Source: an uncultured Prevotella sp.
GTDB lineage: Bacteria > Bacteroidota > Bacteroidia > Bacteroidales > Bacteroidaceae
NCBI GenBank assembly: GCA_934204655.1
Contig: CAKPZJ010000002.1
Location: 62,001 to 126,000 of the forward strand
Length of the DNA: 64,000 nt
Direction of reading: 5' to 3'
The notes under the pieces are model-generated. The model was not told the DNA's origin. It saw only the letters and a list, made by a program, of their open reading frames with translations, and ran no database searches. Below are positions 43,101 through 53,700 of the stretch, piece after piece (position 1 is the first letter of the stretch; each line of letters starts with the position of its first letter). A program made the translations under genes and the position numbers.

Positions 43101-44411
43101 TCAGCCGTTGTCGGTGGTGTCCTCGCCAGCGGCCTCCTCCTTGGTCTCCTTGATACCAAACTGCGGATCTATCTTGAGCAGGGCGGTAACGATGAAGGTG
43201 GCGGCGCAGGTGGCCATCACGATGATGAAGAACATACGGTATCCCACCAGTTCCTGCAAGGCTCCGGCCACGGTTCCCGGCAGCAGTAACGACAGAGCCA
43301 TGAAGCCCGTGCAGAGCGCGTAGTGGCTGGTCTTGTACTGCCCACGGCAGAAGTAAATGAGATACATCATGTAGGCGGTGAAGCCGAAGCCATAGCCAAA
43401 CTGCTCGACGAACACGCAGCAGTTAATGATGATGAAGTTGGGCAGCGCGTAGCTCATGTAGACGTACACCACGTCTGGCAGCGTTATGGCGCATACCATG
43501 GGCCACAGCCAGCGCTTCAGCCCATCGCGGCTCACGCATATTCCGCCCAAGATGCCGCCTATGGTGAGTCCTATGGCCCCCACGGTGCCCTGGACCATGC
43601 CGTACTCCTGTGGCGAGAGGCCCAGCCCACCGTTGTGGGCAGCATCTACCAAGAACAGGGCGGCCACCTTGGCCAGCAAGCCCTCGGGCATGCGGTAGAA
43701 GAGCATGAAGACGATGGCCACCACTATCTGCTTCTTGGTAAAGAAGGTTACTATGTTGTTGCGCAGGTCACTTACTATGTCGCTTACCGTGCGGGTGGTG
43801 GTGGGAGCATCCTCGGCCGGTCGTGGCAGTACATAACCGTGCCACAACCACAGCGCTATAAACAGGCCGGCCACTCCGTAGAACACCAAACTCCACGAGA
43901 ACGGTATGCTGTAACGGAATAAAGTCTGTAAGTTGCCTGCCACCATGACCAGGACACCCTGGCCAAAGATAGTGGCAAACCGGTAGAAGGTAGAGCGTAT
44001 GCCCACGAACAGGGCCTGTTCATTGGGCGACAGGGCGAGCATGTAGTAGCCGTCGGCGGCTATGTCGTGCGTGGCGCTGGTAAAGGCCATCAGCCACAAG
44101 AAGCACAGCGAGCCCTGCAACCATATCTCGGTGGGTATGGTGAAGGCCACCCCGCCAAAGGCGGCCCCTATGAGCAGTTGCATGGTTATAATCCACCATC
44201 GCTTGGTTCTCATCAGGTCTACAAAGGGACTCCATATAAACTTGAGAGTCCACGGCAGATAGAGCCAGCTGGTGTAGAAAGTTATCTCGGCGTTAGTTAG
44301 TCCCATCTGCTTGAACATTAGGACCGAGATAGCCGTTACGGCCACGTTGGGGAGCCCCTCGGCAAAGTAGAGCGAGGGCACCCAGCTCCATGGCGATTTG
44401 CTTACATTCAT
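43101..44411 (-). CDS. MFS permease, AmpG-like (muropeptide transporter family)
   Basis: 436 aa, about 12 membrane helices. The N-terminal half SWVPSLYFAEGLPNVAVTAISVLMFKQMGLTNAEITFYTSWLYLPWTLKFIWSPFVDLM is the AmpG-type pattern (YFAEGLP; LPWxxKFxWSPxVD), followed by TSATHDIAADGYYMLALSPNEQ. AmpG imports anhydromuropeptides released by cell-wall turnover; Bacteroidetes homologues are not all proven to do so. Encoded 21 nt downstream of the 1258-aa fusion gene that contains a SpoIID-type wall-active domain, which supports a peptidoglycan link. Confidence 0.85.
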   Translation of the reverse strand: MNVSKSPWSWVPSLYFAEGLPNVAVTAISVLMFKQMGLTNAEITFYTSWLYLPWTLKFIWSPFVDLMRTKRWWIITMQLLIGAAFGGVAFTIPTEIWLQGSLCFLWLMAFTSATHDIAADGYYMLALSPNEQALFVGIRSTFYRFATIFGQGVLVMVAGNLQTLFRYSIPFSWSLVFYGVAGLFIALWLWHGYVLPRPAEDAPTTTRTVSDIVSDLRNNIVTFFTKKQIVVAIVFMLFYRMPEGLLAKVAALFLVDAAHNGGLGLSPQEYGMVQGTVGAIGLTIGGILGGICVSRDGLKRWLWPMVCAITLPDVVYVYMSYALPNFIIINCCVFVEQFGYGFGFTAYMMYLIYFCRGQYKTSHYALCTGFMALSLLLPGTVAGALQELVGYRMFFIIVMATCAATFIVTALLKIDPQFGIKETKEEAAGEDTTDNG

Positions 44412-44432
44412 AATAGGTAGTGATTGACTTGT

Positions 44433-47400
44433 TTAGTATATCTTCTTGATGTCGGCGCCACGGTAGTAGTGTAGCAGTATCTGGTCGTAGGGATAGCCCT
44501 GGTCGCCCATGACGGCGGCGCCAATCTGACAGAGACCCACGCCATGGCCCCAGCCGGCACCGGTGAGGCGAAAGTGCTGAGGCACGCCGTCGCGCAGGTC
44601 GCTGCGGTCCACTACAAAGGCCGAACTGTACAGGTGGCTGGTGCTGAGGGTACGGCGAATCTCCAGTTCCTTGCCGATAATGAATGAGCGCTTGCTGCCC
44701 ACGATGCGCAGACGCGAGATGCGACCGCTGGCACCACGTTCCAGCGGCTCCAGGTCGATGATGGCGCCCAGGTCGAGCTTCAGCCGGTCGGTTATCAGCT
44801 GCGACAGCTCTTCCTGCGTATAGTCTACGTGCCAGCGGTAGAAGTCCTTGGTCTCCTGGTCATAGTCGTTGAGTACCTGCGACAGGATGCGGCGGTCGGT
44901 AGTGTTGCAGAACGCGTCGGGCTGCTGGCGTATCCATGCCTCGGCGTTGGTCTCTACGGTCAGGTCGGGCATCGTTGCGCCTGCGGTAACGCCCTCCCGG
45001 TTGTCGCGCACGGCCATCAGGTATGGTTTGTCTATGTTTTCCCAGCAGTAACGGTATCTTTCGGTGATGCCGCCACAGCACTTGGAGAAGCGGGCATCGC
45101 ATATCTCGCCGCCGTACTGCAGTATCTGACCGCTGGTGGCTGCTACAGCCTGGCGGGCCTTGTCGCTGGTTTCGCGGGTGATGCCCTGGTAACGCTGGCA
45201 GTGGTCGTCGGCACACACGTCGAATATGGTGTGGTCCTCGCGGTCGTACCAGCGTATTAGTTCGTCGTCGTTCTTGACAAAGGAGAAGAAGTTGGCACCC
45301 GTCTGAGTGGTCAGCTGCTGTCGTTTCTGCATCTGCGCCAACAGCCACGACCGAGAGATAACGGCGTGGGCCTTGAGCAATTCAATGTTAGAGGTGGCAC
45401 TCATCTCGCTGGAGATGACACTCTCTAAGTAGCGCTCCACTGGCAGCTGGTTAATGGCGCATATCTTGTCTTCCTCGACCACTAACCGGAGCGTGCCGGC
45501 AAATGTCTGTGTCTCTGTACGCTCCCAGTGGAAGTTTACTCCTATCGTTACGTCGCTCAGAGAGAACGACGCCTCGTCGGTCTGTGGGTGAAAGGTGAGC
45601 TCTCGATACAGGTTGCCGTTCCAGAGGATGCCTCCCTCGGAGAAGTCCACTACCTGTGCGCCCTCCACGGTATGGTCCTTGGCCGTATAGGGGGCGTTGA
45701 GGCTGAAGCAGATACGCTTGGCACTCACGATGCCCACCGATACATGGGGCTGGGTGGTCTGGGCGGCTGGCGCAGCCTCGGTGGCGGTGGCAGCAGCTCT
45801 GATGTGCTGGGCCACGGTGTCAAACTGGCTGGCGCTCATACCACATTCGCGCAGGATGGCCACGGCGGTGTCAGCATCGATATGCTCGAAGTCCTGCGCA
45901 CGGGGCGTTACGATGAGTCCGGCCATGTCTATGGTGCCCGGACTTACCAGGTGCTGGCTGTCGTCCGTGGCTGTGTAGCAGGCGGGGCGATGCTTGGTAC
46001 GGGGAATGATGACGGTAAGCGTGGTGTCGCCCTGCCGCCATGCTAAGAGGTTCATCATGGGCTCGCCGCTTGCCTCGTCATAAGGCAGCGCCCTATATAC
46101 CTGCTTGAAGAGGGCCTTGAAATGGGTTTCGTCGGTACTGGTACATACGATGGCCGGCACCACATAGTCCTTCAGGGCAGCTATGCTGTTGCCGGGTACG
46201 GGCTCGGCCAGCGTGTCCATGTTGCGGCTGAGCCGTTGCCACTGGGCCTGTAGGGGCAGCAGTCCCGTGCCGATGGCTTGCAGGTGCATGTGGTCGGGGG
46301 CAGAAGCTCCGCAGCGCGGGCCATTATAGAAAAAGGTGAGTTCGGGGTAATGGCTTAGCAACCGGTATATCTCGCCGTAGTGGGGAGTTATGCGCTGCGC
46401 CTCATGACGGCGCAGGGGAATGGTGAAGTGTACAGGCAGAATGGGGTAGGGGTTGATAAGCAGACTGAAGTCGGCATCCAGCCGTTTCTCCATCTGCAGG
46501 GCGGGTCGGTTGGCGGCACAGAGAAAACACGGACGCTCAGCTATACTGCGGGCATCTACCTTGGCCCCGGTCGAGACCATCCGCGCCGGATTGTACTGTA
46601 GTCTTAATTCGGTCTCGCCGCAGCTGAGGCTCCGTGTCTGAACCTCGCTCAACTGGCGGAAACGGTCGCGGGCATCACCCCACATGGTCAGCTGGCGCGC
46701 CACGAAGCGCTCCAGCGTATCACCCATACCTGCCGTCTGTGGGGCAGCGTTCATCTGTTGGCGCGCCCTCAGTTCCACGGTGCGCAGCCAGTCCTTATAC
46801 AGGTTGTTGGCGTTGACGCGGTCTATGCTCAGGGCTGCGTCAGAGTTGCCCTCCCAACGGCGGCAGAGATAGAGTTCATCGTAGATACGCCCTATGCAGT
46901 AACGGCGACTGATGGCCAGGCCCATGGCGTAGTCCTCGCCATAACTGGTGTTGGGGAAGTGTATCTGGCGCACCACAGGGGTAAAGAAGGCGCGCGGCGC
47001 ACCCAGTCCGTTGATGCGGAGGGCGTTGTTGGGGCCGTTCTGGTCACTCCACTCGCGGTGGTCGATGATGCCAGGGGGCAGGGTGTTAAGGCTGAAGTCG
47101 CACATACGGTAAGCACCTATCACCATGGCTGTTCCCTGACGGTAGAACTCATCGACGATGCGCTGTAGGGTATGCTCCGAGGCATACAGGTCATCGCTGT
47201 CCAACTGTACGGCAAAGCGGCCACAGGCGCTGTGGTCTATGGCCAGATTCCAGCATCCGCCTATGCCCAGGTCGGTACGGATGGGTATCAGGTGTATGAG
47301 CCGTGGGTCGCTGGCAGCCATCTGCCGCAGTATGTCGGTGGTTCCGTCGGTTGAGTGGTTGTCTACCACGATGACATTGAACCCGAACCGCGTCTGCTGA

Positions 47401-48209
47401 GCCAGCGCGGAGTGTACCGCGTCGGCTATGGTGCGCGCCCTGTTGTACACGGGGATGATAACCGATGCCTCTGTCTCGAAGTCTTGCTCCTTCAGGTCAG
47501 TTTCTTCATATCGCTGAGTGTCTATAGCACCACCTATAGCCTCCAGGTGACGTGTTACAGCCTGCTCCATCTCGACCTGCGGCTGCCTGTTGCGTGGGTC
47601 TACGTAGTCAAACTGGCTCACCCCGCTGGCCCGCGAGTCTTCCTGGTGCTGTGTATAGAGCCGCTCGTTAAGGTGCAGTAGCTGCGCGTGGCGGTGCAGG
47701 TACAGGCGCAGGTCGTACCACCCTGCCCACTCGTACGCCGACTGACATTCGGCGGCGTAGGCATGCAGGAGCGAGGTGCGTAGCAGCACTACAGGCCCGA
47801 AGTCGAAGTCATCGCGCAACGAGCCGTCCTGATAGTCGATGGTGGGATGGGCCTCGCGCCGGCCGTCGGCCGTCAGCATCATGCTGTCGGCATAGATCAT
47901 GCCTGCCCCCGTATCGGTGGCCACCTGCAACATACGCTCTATGGCACCCTGGCCCCACTCTATGGGCCGGGTGGTCAGGTATAGCAGTGTAAAGGGAGCT
48001 TGGGCCTGGGCGGCGACGGCCTTGATGGCGGCCGTGCTGGTAATGGAGGGTGTCTCGATGATGGGGTGGTGTGTGTAGCGCCCCGCGGTGCCAGGGGCCA
48101 CCATCAGGCATACGCTCCTGATGGCTATGCTGTGGCTAAGGGCATCTATGGTGGCCTTGCCCTCAGTCTCTGAGAGCGTGGGGACAAAGCAGTCTATCTG
48201 AAAGTTCAT
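44433..48209 (-). CDS. Three-part fusion: glycosyltransferase family 2 - DUF4922 HIT-like phosphorylase - SpoIID/LytB
   Basis: 1258 aa, one uninterrupted frame. Residues 1-240: GT2-like but degenerate half ([20 protein letters not shown]; no N-terminal nucleotide motif). Residues about 245-470: full GT2 ([19 protein letters not shown], then [11 protein letters not shown] near 338). Residues about 525-810: DUF4922, HIT/GDP-galactose-phosphorylase-like, with [11 protein letters not shown] and the H-x-H-x-Q motif DHMHLQAIG near 640. Residues about 830-1258: SpoIID/LytB domain, with [33 protein letters not shown] and [14 protein letters not shown] near 1222; SpoIID is a peptidoglycan lytic transglycosylase. 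There is no signal peptide, which conflicts with a periplasmic wall enzyme. Followed by an AmpG-like permease. Domain calls are firm; the pathway is inference. Confidence 0.85.
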   Translation of the reverse strand: MNFQIDCFVPTLSETEGKATIDALSHSIAIRSVCLMVAPGTAGRYTHHPIIETPSITSTAAIKAVAAQAQAPFTLLYLTTRPIEWGQGAIERMLQVATDTGAGMIYADSMMLTADGRREAHPTIDYQDGSLRDDFDFGPVVLLRTSLLHAYAAECQSAYEWAGWYDLRLYLHRHAQLLHLNERLYTQHQEDSRASGVSQFDYVDPRNRQPQVEMEQAVTRHLEAIGGAIDTQRYEETDLKEQDFETEASVIIPVYNRARTIADAVHSALAQQTRFGFNVIVVDNHSTDGTTDILRQMAASDPRLIHLIPIRTDLGIGGCWNLAIDHSACGRFAVQLDSDDLYASEHTLQRIVDEFYRQGTAMVIGAYRMCDFSLNTLPPGIIDHREWSDQNGPNNALRINGLGAPRAFFTPVVRQIHFPNTSYGEDYAMGLAISRRYCIGRIYDELYLCRRWEGNSDAALSIDRVNANNLYKDWLRTVELRARQQMNAAPQTAGMGDTLERFVARQLTMWGDARDRFRQLSEVQTRSLSCGETELRLQYNPARMVSTGAKVDARSIAERPCFLCAANRPALQMEKRLDADFSLLINPYPILPVHFTIPLRRHEAQRITPHYGEIYRLLSHYPELTFFYNGPRCGASAPDHMHLQAIGTGLLPLQAQWQRLSRNMDTLAEPVPGNSIAALKDYVVPAIVCTSTDETHFKALFKQVYRALPYDEASGEPMMNLLAWRQGDTTLTVIIPRTKHRPACYTATDDSQHLVSPGTIDMAGLIVTPRAQDFEHIDADTAVAILRECGMSASQFDTVAQHIRAAATATEAAPAAQTTQPHVSVGIVSAKRICFSLNAPYTAKDHTVEGAQVVDFSEGGILWNGNLYRELTFHPQTDEASFSLSDVTIGVNFHWERTETQTFAGTLRLVVEEDKICAINQLPVERYLESVISSEMSATSNIELLKAHAVISRSWLLAQMQKRQQLTTQTGANFFSFVKNDDELIRWYDREDHTIFDVCADDHCQRYQGITRETSDKARQAVAATSGQILQYGGEICDARFSKCCGGITERYRYCWENIDKPYLMAVRDNREGVTAGATMPDLTVETNAEAWIRQQPDAFCNTTDRRILSQVLNDYDQETKDFYRWHVDYTQEELSQLITDRLKLDLGAIIDLEPLERGASGRISRLRIVGSKRSFIIGKELEIRRTLSTSHLYSSAFVVDRSDLRDGVPQHFRLTGAGWGHGVGLCQIGAAVMGDQGYPYDQILLHYYRGADIKKIY

Positions 48210-48284
48210 TATCTTAGTCGTATCTTATATTATTATAGGTGTAAAGTTCGTAATTTTTGGCGAGATGTGCAAGCCTTTTAAGAT

Positions 48285-48355
48285 AAAATAGGCATCGCTT
48301 TGGCCATCTGGGCAAGCTCCTGCCACTCGGCTTGCACTATTTGCTTAGAAAACGT
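48285..48355. repeat. Diverged single copy of the 64-bp repeat unit
   Basis: The sequence GGCATCGCTTTGGCCATCTG through GCTTGCACTATTTGCTTAGAAAACG aligns with one unit of the array at 257-584, keeping the CATC-GAGCAAGCTC-GCTTGCACT core with substitutions. It sits between tamL and the fusion gene. Confidence 0.65.
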
Positions 48356-48417
48356 CCTCTCTGTACCCAGGCCGATGGCTGGTGCGCATGGGCCAGTCAT
48401 CAGCCGATGGCTACTGG

Positions 48418-50781
48418 TTAGAACGGATAGCCCACAGCTACGTGTAGGCTCTGCGCATCGCTAAAGTGGCGGATGTTGTAGAAGCCGCTGCGCCCCGTAT
48501 CATAAGGTACGTGCAAGCCGATGCCCCAGTCTACGCGCAGAACGAATATCCCCACATCGTAGCGCAGGCCCGCGCCCGTGCCCACGGCCACCTGCTGCAG
48601 GCAGTTCTTGAACTCGAACTTGCTGCCGGGTCGCTCCTGGCTGTCGCGCAGGGCCCACACGTTGCCCGCGTCTATGAACAGCGCCCCGTACAGGCTGCCC
48701 CACAGTTGCTGTCGGTACTCCAGGTTGGCCAGTAGCTTCACATCGCCCGTCTGTTCGATGTACGACAGCTTGGAGTTGGCTGGGTGGTAGCGCCCGGGGC
48801 CTATGCTGCGCACGTTGAAGGCGCGCACGCTGTTGGCACCGCCCACGTAGAACTGCTCGTAGTAAGGGGCGCTCTGCGCATTGCCATAGCTGAAGATGGC
48901 ACCGGCGGCCACGTGGCCCACCAATGTCGACTTATCGGCCATGCGCCACCGCTTTACCAGGTCGGTTTGTATCTTAAAAAACTGTGCGAAAGGGTTTTTG
49001 AACATCGTCTTGCCCCGTTCGTTCCATTTCTCGCCGAACACGGCGTAAGCCCCGGCCAGCACGTTGCCTGCCTCAGATACCGTGAGGTCCCAGTTTATCG
49101 GGTGGCGCTTGGTCAAAGGACTCGTATAGCTGTAGGTATATTGTGCTTTGGGCACAAACTGGTCGCGCATGGAAATGCTCAGATAAGGGTTGTCCTTGAG
49201 GAGCTGGCTGAAAGCCTCGGTCTGACGTTGCATATACTCGTAAGAGAGTATCAGTGGACTGAACGAATGGCGCGACTGGGGCGACGAATAGTATGTATAG
49301 GTGAGCTCGCCAGACAGAACGTGACGCTTGAAGTAGCCCCCACGGTGCAGTACGTTGGACGATGCCTTGACCGTGGTGGTGGGTATGCCATAGCGATAGT
49401 ATCGCGGCGGGCGCTGCCACAGCTTGCGGCGCGAGGCAAACAGGCTGCGTGGGGTGAGCAGCCGTGGAAAGACAAACGAGACATCGCCACCATACTCGTA
49501 CGACTTGATGCCCGTAGAGCTGCCCTCACTGCTGTGGCCCGTCTGCATCTCGTACGACCCGTGGAGGTTGACCTCGATACGCTCGCCGCCCCTGAAGGCG
49601 TTGCGCTTGACCAGTCCGGCCACCAGTTCAGGGCCTATACGCCCCGTGGTCTTACCTTTGGCGTTGGCCTCGATGTAGAAGTCGTAGGGGCGGTCGGTAA
49701 TCAGGTCGAGCTGTACGTCGAGGGTGTCGCCCTGACGTGGGGTAAACTTCAGGTTGCTGTAGCTGAACAGCCCCGTGTTCTGTATGGCCTGGGTAGAGGC
49801 CGCCTCGTCGGTGCTGGAGTACAGCTGTCCAGAGCGTAGTTTCAGGTCGCGGAGCACGACGCCGGCCCTTACCGGAGGGCGGCGACCGTTGAATCGCAGC
49901 GTGAAGTGGCCGAAGGCGAGCGAATCGCGCAGTTGGTCGCCATACTCACGCCTGAAGTCTATACCGATGCGGCCTATGGTCCACTGGCGCATTACCCGGC
50001 TGTCGGTACTGTCGGGCAGTACGAGTCTGATGTCGGCCCGCTGATGGTGGCTGACCGTGTCGGCCAGATAGGTAGCATATCCCGGCTGGTAGTAATAGTA
50101 GCCATGGGTGCGCAGCAGGGTGCTGATACGCTGGCGCTCGCCGTCCAGGCGGGCCACGCTGAACGGCTCGCCACGGCGTATCAGCGCCTGTGGCTGCGTG
50201 GCCCTTATCATGCTGTCGGCCTTAGCGGCATAGCCGATGTAGTTCACCGAGTCTATGCGCCACAGCGGCCCCATATCCACCGTGTAGGCCACCTTGGCCT
50301 TCTTGCGGTTGTGGCCCGTAATCTCCTGCGAGCTGACACGGCCGTTAAGGTAGCCGTACTTCTTCAGATGGTTCTCGGCCACCGTGGTGCGCAGGGTGGG
50401 GTTTACCTCGCTCATCAGCTTGGGCCTGGTGCCGAAAGCCTTGGTTATCCACTGCGATATGGGCGACGACGACTGCGAGAAGGCGTTCCATACCCATAGC
50501 TTCAGCTGGAAGGGGGTGCGGTAGTAGCTGCTGCCAAAGAGGGCACCGTTAGGGGCCGACGCCAAGACCGACTCCATCTCCTCTTTGGTCTCCTCGGCAT
50601 GGTCGCAAGGCTCGTAGTTGGTGTACTTGATGGGCTTGAGTCCCGTAAAGAGCTGCTCGCCCTCGGGCAGCGCGCTGGTGGTAGAACACGCGGTGATCCC
50701 TGCTGCGGCAGCGGCCGTCAGGAGAACCTGCAGAGCCTGCCGTGCCTTACGGGTAGTGGGTGTAAGCGACTTATTTCTCAT
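48418..50781 (-). CDS. tamL: TamL-type outer-membrane assembly lipoprotein (BamA/TamA family)
   Basis: 787 aa from 50781 (MRNKSLTPTTRKARQAL...). The longer frame to 50859 is a read-in from within tamB. A lipobox at GITACSTT makes it a lipoprotein, the hallmark of Bacteroidetes TamL compared with proteobacterial TamA. Then POTRA-type segments (YLNGRVSSQEITGHNRKKAKVAYTVDMGPLWRIDSVNYIG; RTHGYYYYQPGYATYL) and a C-terminal Omp85 barrel with FYVGGANSVRAFNVRSIGPGRY, the loop carrying the conserved RxF-type lock region, ending HVAVGYPF. Forms the TAM system with TamB, acting in outer-membrane protein insertion or lipid transport. Its start overlaps tamB's end by 11 nt. Confidence 0.9.
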   Translation of the reverse strand: MRNKSLTPTTRKARQALQVLLTAAAAAGITACSTTSALPEGEQLFTGLKPIKYTNYEPCDHAEETKEEMESVLASAPNGALFGSSYYRTPFQLKLWVWNAFSQSSSPISQWITKAFGTRPKLMSEVNPTLRTTVAENHLKKYGYLNGRVSSQEITGHNRKKAKVAYTVDMGPLWRIDSVNYIGYAAKADSMIRATQPQALIRRGEPFSVARLDGERQRISTLLRTHGYYYYQPGYATYLADTVSHHQRADIRLVLPDSTDSRVMRQWTIGRIGIDFRREYGDQLRDSLAFGHFTLRFNGRRPPVRAGVVLRDLKLRSGQLYSSTDEAASTQAIQNTGLFSYSNLKFTPRQGDTLDVQLDLITDRPYDFYIEANAKGKTTGRIGPELVAGLVKRNAFRGGERIEVNLHGSYEMQTGHSSEGSSTGIKSYEYGGDVSFVFPRLLTPRSLFASRRKLWQRPPRYYRYGIPTTTVKASSNVLHRGGYFKRHVLSGELTYTYYSSPQSRHSFSPLILSYEYMQRQTEAFSQLLKDNPYLSISMRDQFVPKAQYTYSYTSPLTKRHPINWDLTVSEAGNVLAGAYAVFGEKWNERGKTMFKNPFAQFFKIQTDLVKRWRMADKSTLVGHVAAGAIFSYGNAQSAPYYEQFYVGGANSVRAFNVRSIGPGRYHPANSKLSYIEQTGDVKLLANLEYRQQLWGSLYGALFIDAGNVWALRDSQERPGSKFEFKNCLQQVAVGTGAGLRYDVGIFVLRVDWGIGLHVPYDTGRSGFYNIRHFSDAQSLHVAVGYPF

Positions 50782-53700
50782 TATTCTTCTTTTTGCTATT
50801 GTCTTTCTCGGCCCCCGTCTTCTCCTGACTGCTGCCCGGGGCCGCTGTAGCCGGCGCATCGTTTTGGATGGCGGGCTTGGTGGTGCGCTTGTCTATGTGG
50901 AAGATGTCGCGGAAGTGGCGCAGCTTGCGTTTCCATACAAAACCGGCACCATACTCGCCCAAGGGACCCTCTAACCAGTCGTACTTGTTGTTGTCGTAGA
51001 ACAGGCGCAGGTACTTGCTGGAACTCTGGCCCAGTCGGTACTCCAGTTCGACCTTGTCAAAGAAGGTGTTGTCGTTCTGGCGCATGTCGATGTCGGCACC
51101 GGTAGACACCTTGCCACCGATGTTAACGCTCAGACGGTTGTTCCACAGCCGCTTAGAGAACTTGAAGTTATAGTCGGTGTGCATGCCGCTCGCCGTGGTG
51201 GTGTTGTCTATGCTCATGCCTATGTCGAGCCCTATGGAGCGCATGGCCTTGCCCGCCACGTTGTTAATCTCGTTCTGCAAGAACGAACTCAGGGCGCTGT
51301 TCATGGTAAACTGGTTGGTATTGCCATCGGTGAGATACATGCCCGATGCCAGCATGGTTACCGCCACCTTGCTGCGGCCCTCGGTGGCCATGGTCTTGAG
51401 CTGGTCGCTGATGGTCATGTCGTTAGGAGCGTCGATGACAAACTCCAGGCCCAGCTTGCTGAGTGTCTGGGTGAGCTTTACGCCACAGTCGAAGTCTACC
51501 GCCCGGCTGCTGCTACCCTCGCTCACCGTGGCCTTGACCCGCTCGGTAGCCGTGATGTGCAGCTGTGGGTTCATGGGGTCGCCGGTAAACTCCAGGTAGC
51601 TTCCATCCTGTATGCTGAAGGTCTTTAGCGGTATGATGGGCAGCGAGTACTTCATCTCGCCGTCGTAGAGGGTGTAGCGGCCGGTAAGTGTAAGGTTGTC
51701 CGAGGTGTTGTAGCGCATGCGCAGGTCGCCGCCGCCTATCAGCGAGATGTAGTTAGAGTGGTCGGCATTGAGCATACACATGATGTGCGACCCCTCGTCA
51801 ATCGAAACGTTCAGATCCATGTCCAGGCCGCGTATCGCGGGACGCTGTACGGTTACCGCGGTGGTGGTATCCTTGAAGTTGGTAAACTTGACCAGGTCGT
51901 CCAGCTGCGTATCGGTGGTCAGCTCAGCGTCGCGCATCACGTACGTCATGTCCGTGTTGCCCAGTACGTCCAGCTTGCCCCTCATCCGGAGCGCATCGAC
52001 GGGCCCCTGCATGCTGCCGAAGAAGTTTACGAACGCCTTGCCGTACGCCTCGGAGCGCGCGTTCTCCTTGGCATCTATAATCTTGAACCCGGTGGCGCGC
52101 ATGCGTACATCGAGCATCATATTGTTAAGGTCGGTAAAGTCCAGAGCACCCGCTATGTTGAGCGGAGCGTCGTTGTTGGCAAACATCTCAAAGTTTTCGA
52201 AGAGCAAGCGGCTTCCCACGATGCGCACGGGGTCATCGGCAAATCTCATCTGTACTCCGTAGGGCTCGCTGACCAGGTAGGTAGAGTCCAGGTACACCTC
52301 GCCGTCTACGGTGGGCTTGTCCAGCGTGCCGCGCACGGTGAGCTGCCCCTCGCCGTAGCCCCGCAGACCCACGATGCGGTCGGGCACAAAACCGTTGACC
52401 AGCTGCATGGGCATGCGCTCCAGTCCCAGCGTGGCATCGAGCCATCCGCCACCCGTGCTGGTGTACGTGCCCTTGATGGTGCCCACCTCCTCGCCGTCGT
52501 GGGTAAGCGTTCCGTCTACATAGTGGGCTCCGTTGTCCTTAGGCATGTACACAAACTCACTGCCCAGGTTGCCCATCTTGCACTTCTCGTACACCATGTT
52601 GTCTACGGTCATGGCCGACGATACAGAGAACTCCTTAGCGGTCTTCACGATGTGGAAGTCGCCGTTCATGAGCCCCTCTACGTCGGGCATGTAGGGAATG
52701 ACGGACAGAACCTTGTGCAAGTCAAACTTGGCGAGCGACAGGGTGAGGTCCTGGAGGGCTTCGGCGTTGCTGTCGTCAGAGTATAGCTGCACGCCCATGC
52801 CATCGGCGGCCGTAAGTTTAAGGTTGGCTGATATGCGGTCGTCATCGGCTAACAGGATGAAGTTGTCCTTGTTGGCATCAAACCGCTTGTAGCCCAGGAT
52901 GGGCTCCTTGCCGTACATGTGCAGCTTGATGCCGTTGCTCACCATGGCTGCGGCCAGTCCGAGGCGTAGTCCCAGCCGGTTAGCAGCATCATATACCTCG
53001 GTCGAGGCGTAGGCGCCGCGCTCAAAGACACCTCCCGACAGCAGTGCGTTGAACGTATAGTCCGGGTTGCGCTCATTGTTGCGTATCTGAGCCTTGTAGA
53101 GCGTGCGGGCCGAGTCTGATGATACCGTAACCCTTATCGTGTCCAGTAGGAAGTGGGCTGCCACCACCGAGTCGGCGCTGAGCCTGCCGTTGAGGCCCGT
53201 CAGGGGCGAACTGCTGGCATCTACCAACAGTCGGCCCACCTCGTATCCATTCCATTTGAGGAACCGCGCGAACACGTTCTGCCGGCCGCTGTTCAGGTAG
53301 ATACGTGCCTGGGGCAGATGGCGGCGTAGGCGTAGCTGGTCTATGTACCTGTTCTTGGTCTGGAGCTTCATCTCGTCGGTCAGGCGGCTTATCTGGCGGA
53401 GCAGACGGGTGTAGTCGCCCCGGGCGTCGCAGTCGAGCCTGAAGTCGCCGCAGCTGACCACGGCGTGGGTGGTGTCGCGGGTAGACAGCAGGTCCATGGC
53501 GATGTTCTCTGGATGGTAGGTACGCTCCTGGGTGCTGACACCTATGTCGGCCACGTGGCCCAGTACGCGGTAGTAGTTCTTCAGGTTGGTCTCGATGTCT
53601 ATGCGGCTGCTGGCACCGATGCTCAGGGGCTTCTGGCTGATGCCCATGCTGGCCAGGTCGGCCCTGCTCAGGTCGCAGGTAAAGGTGCCGCGGATGTAGT

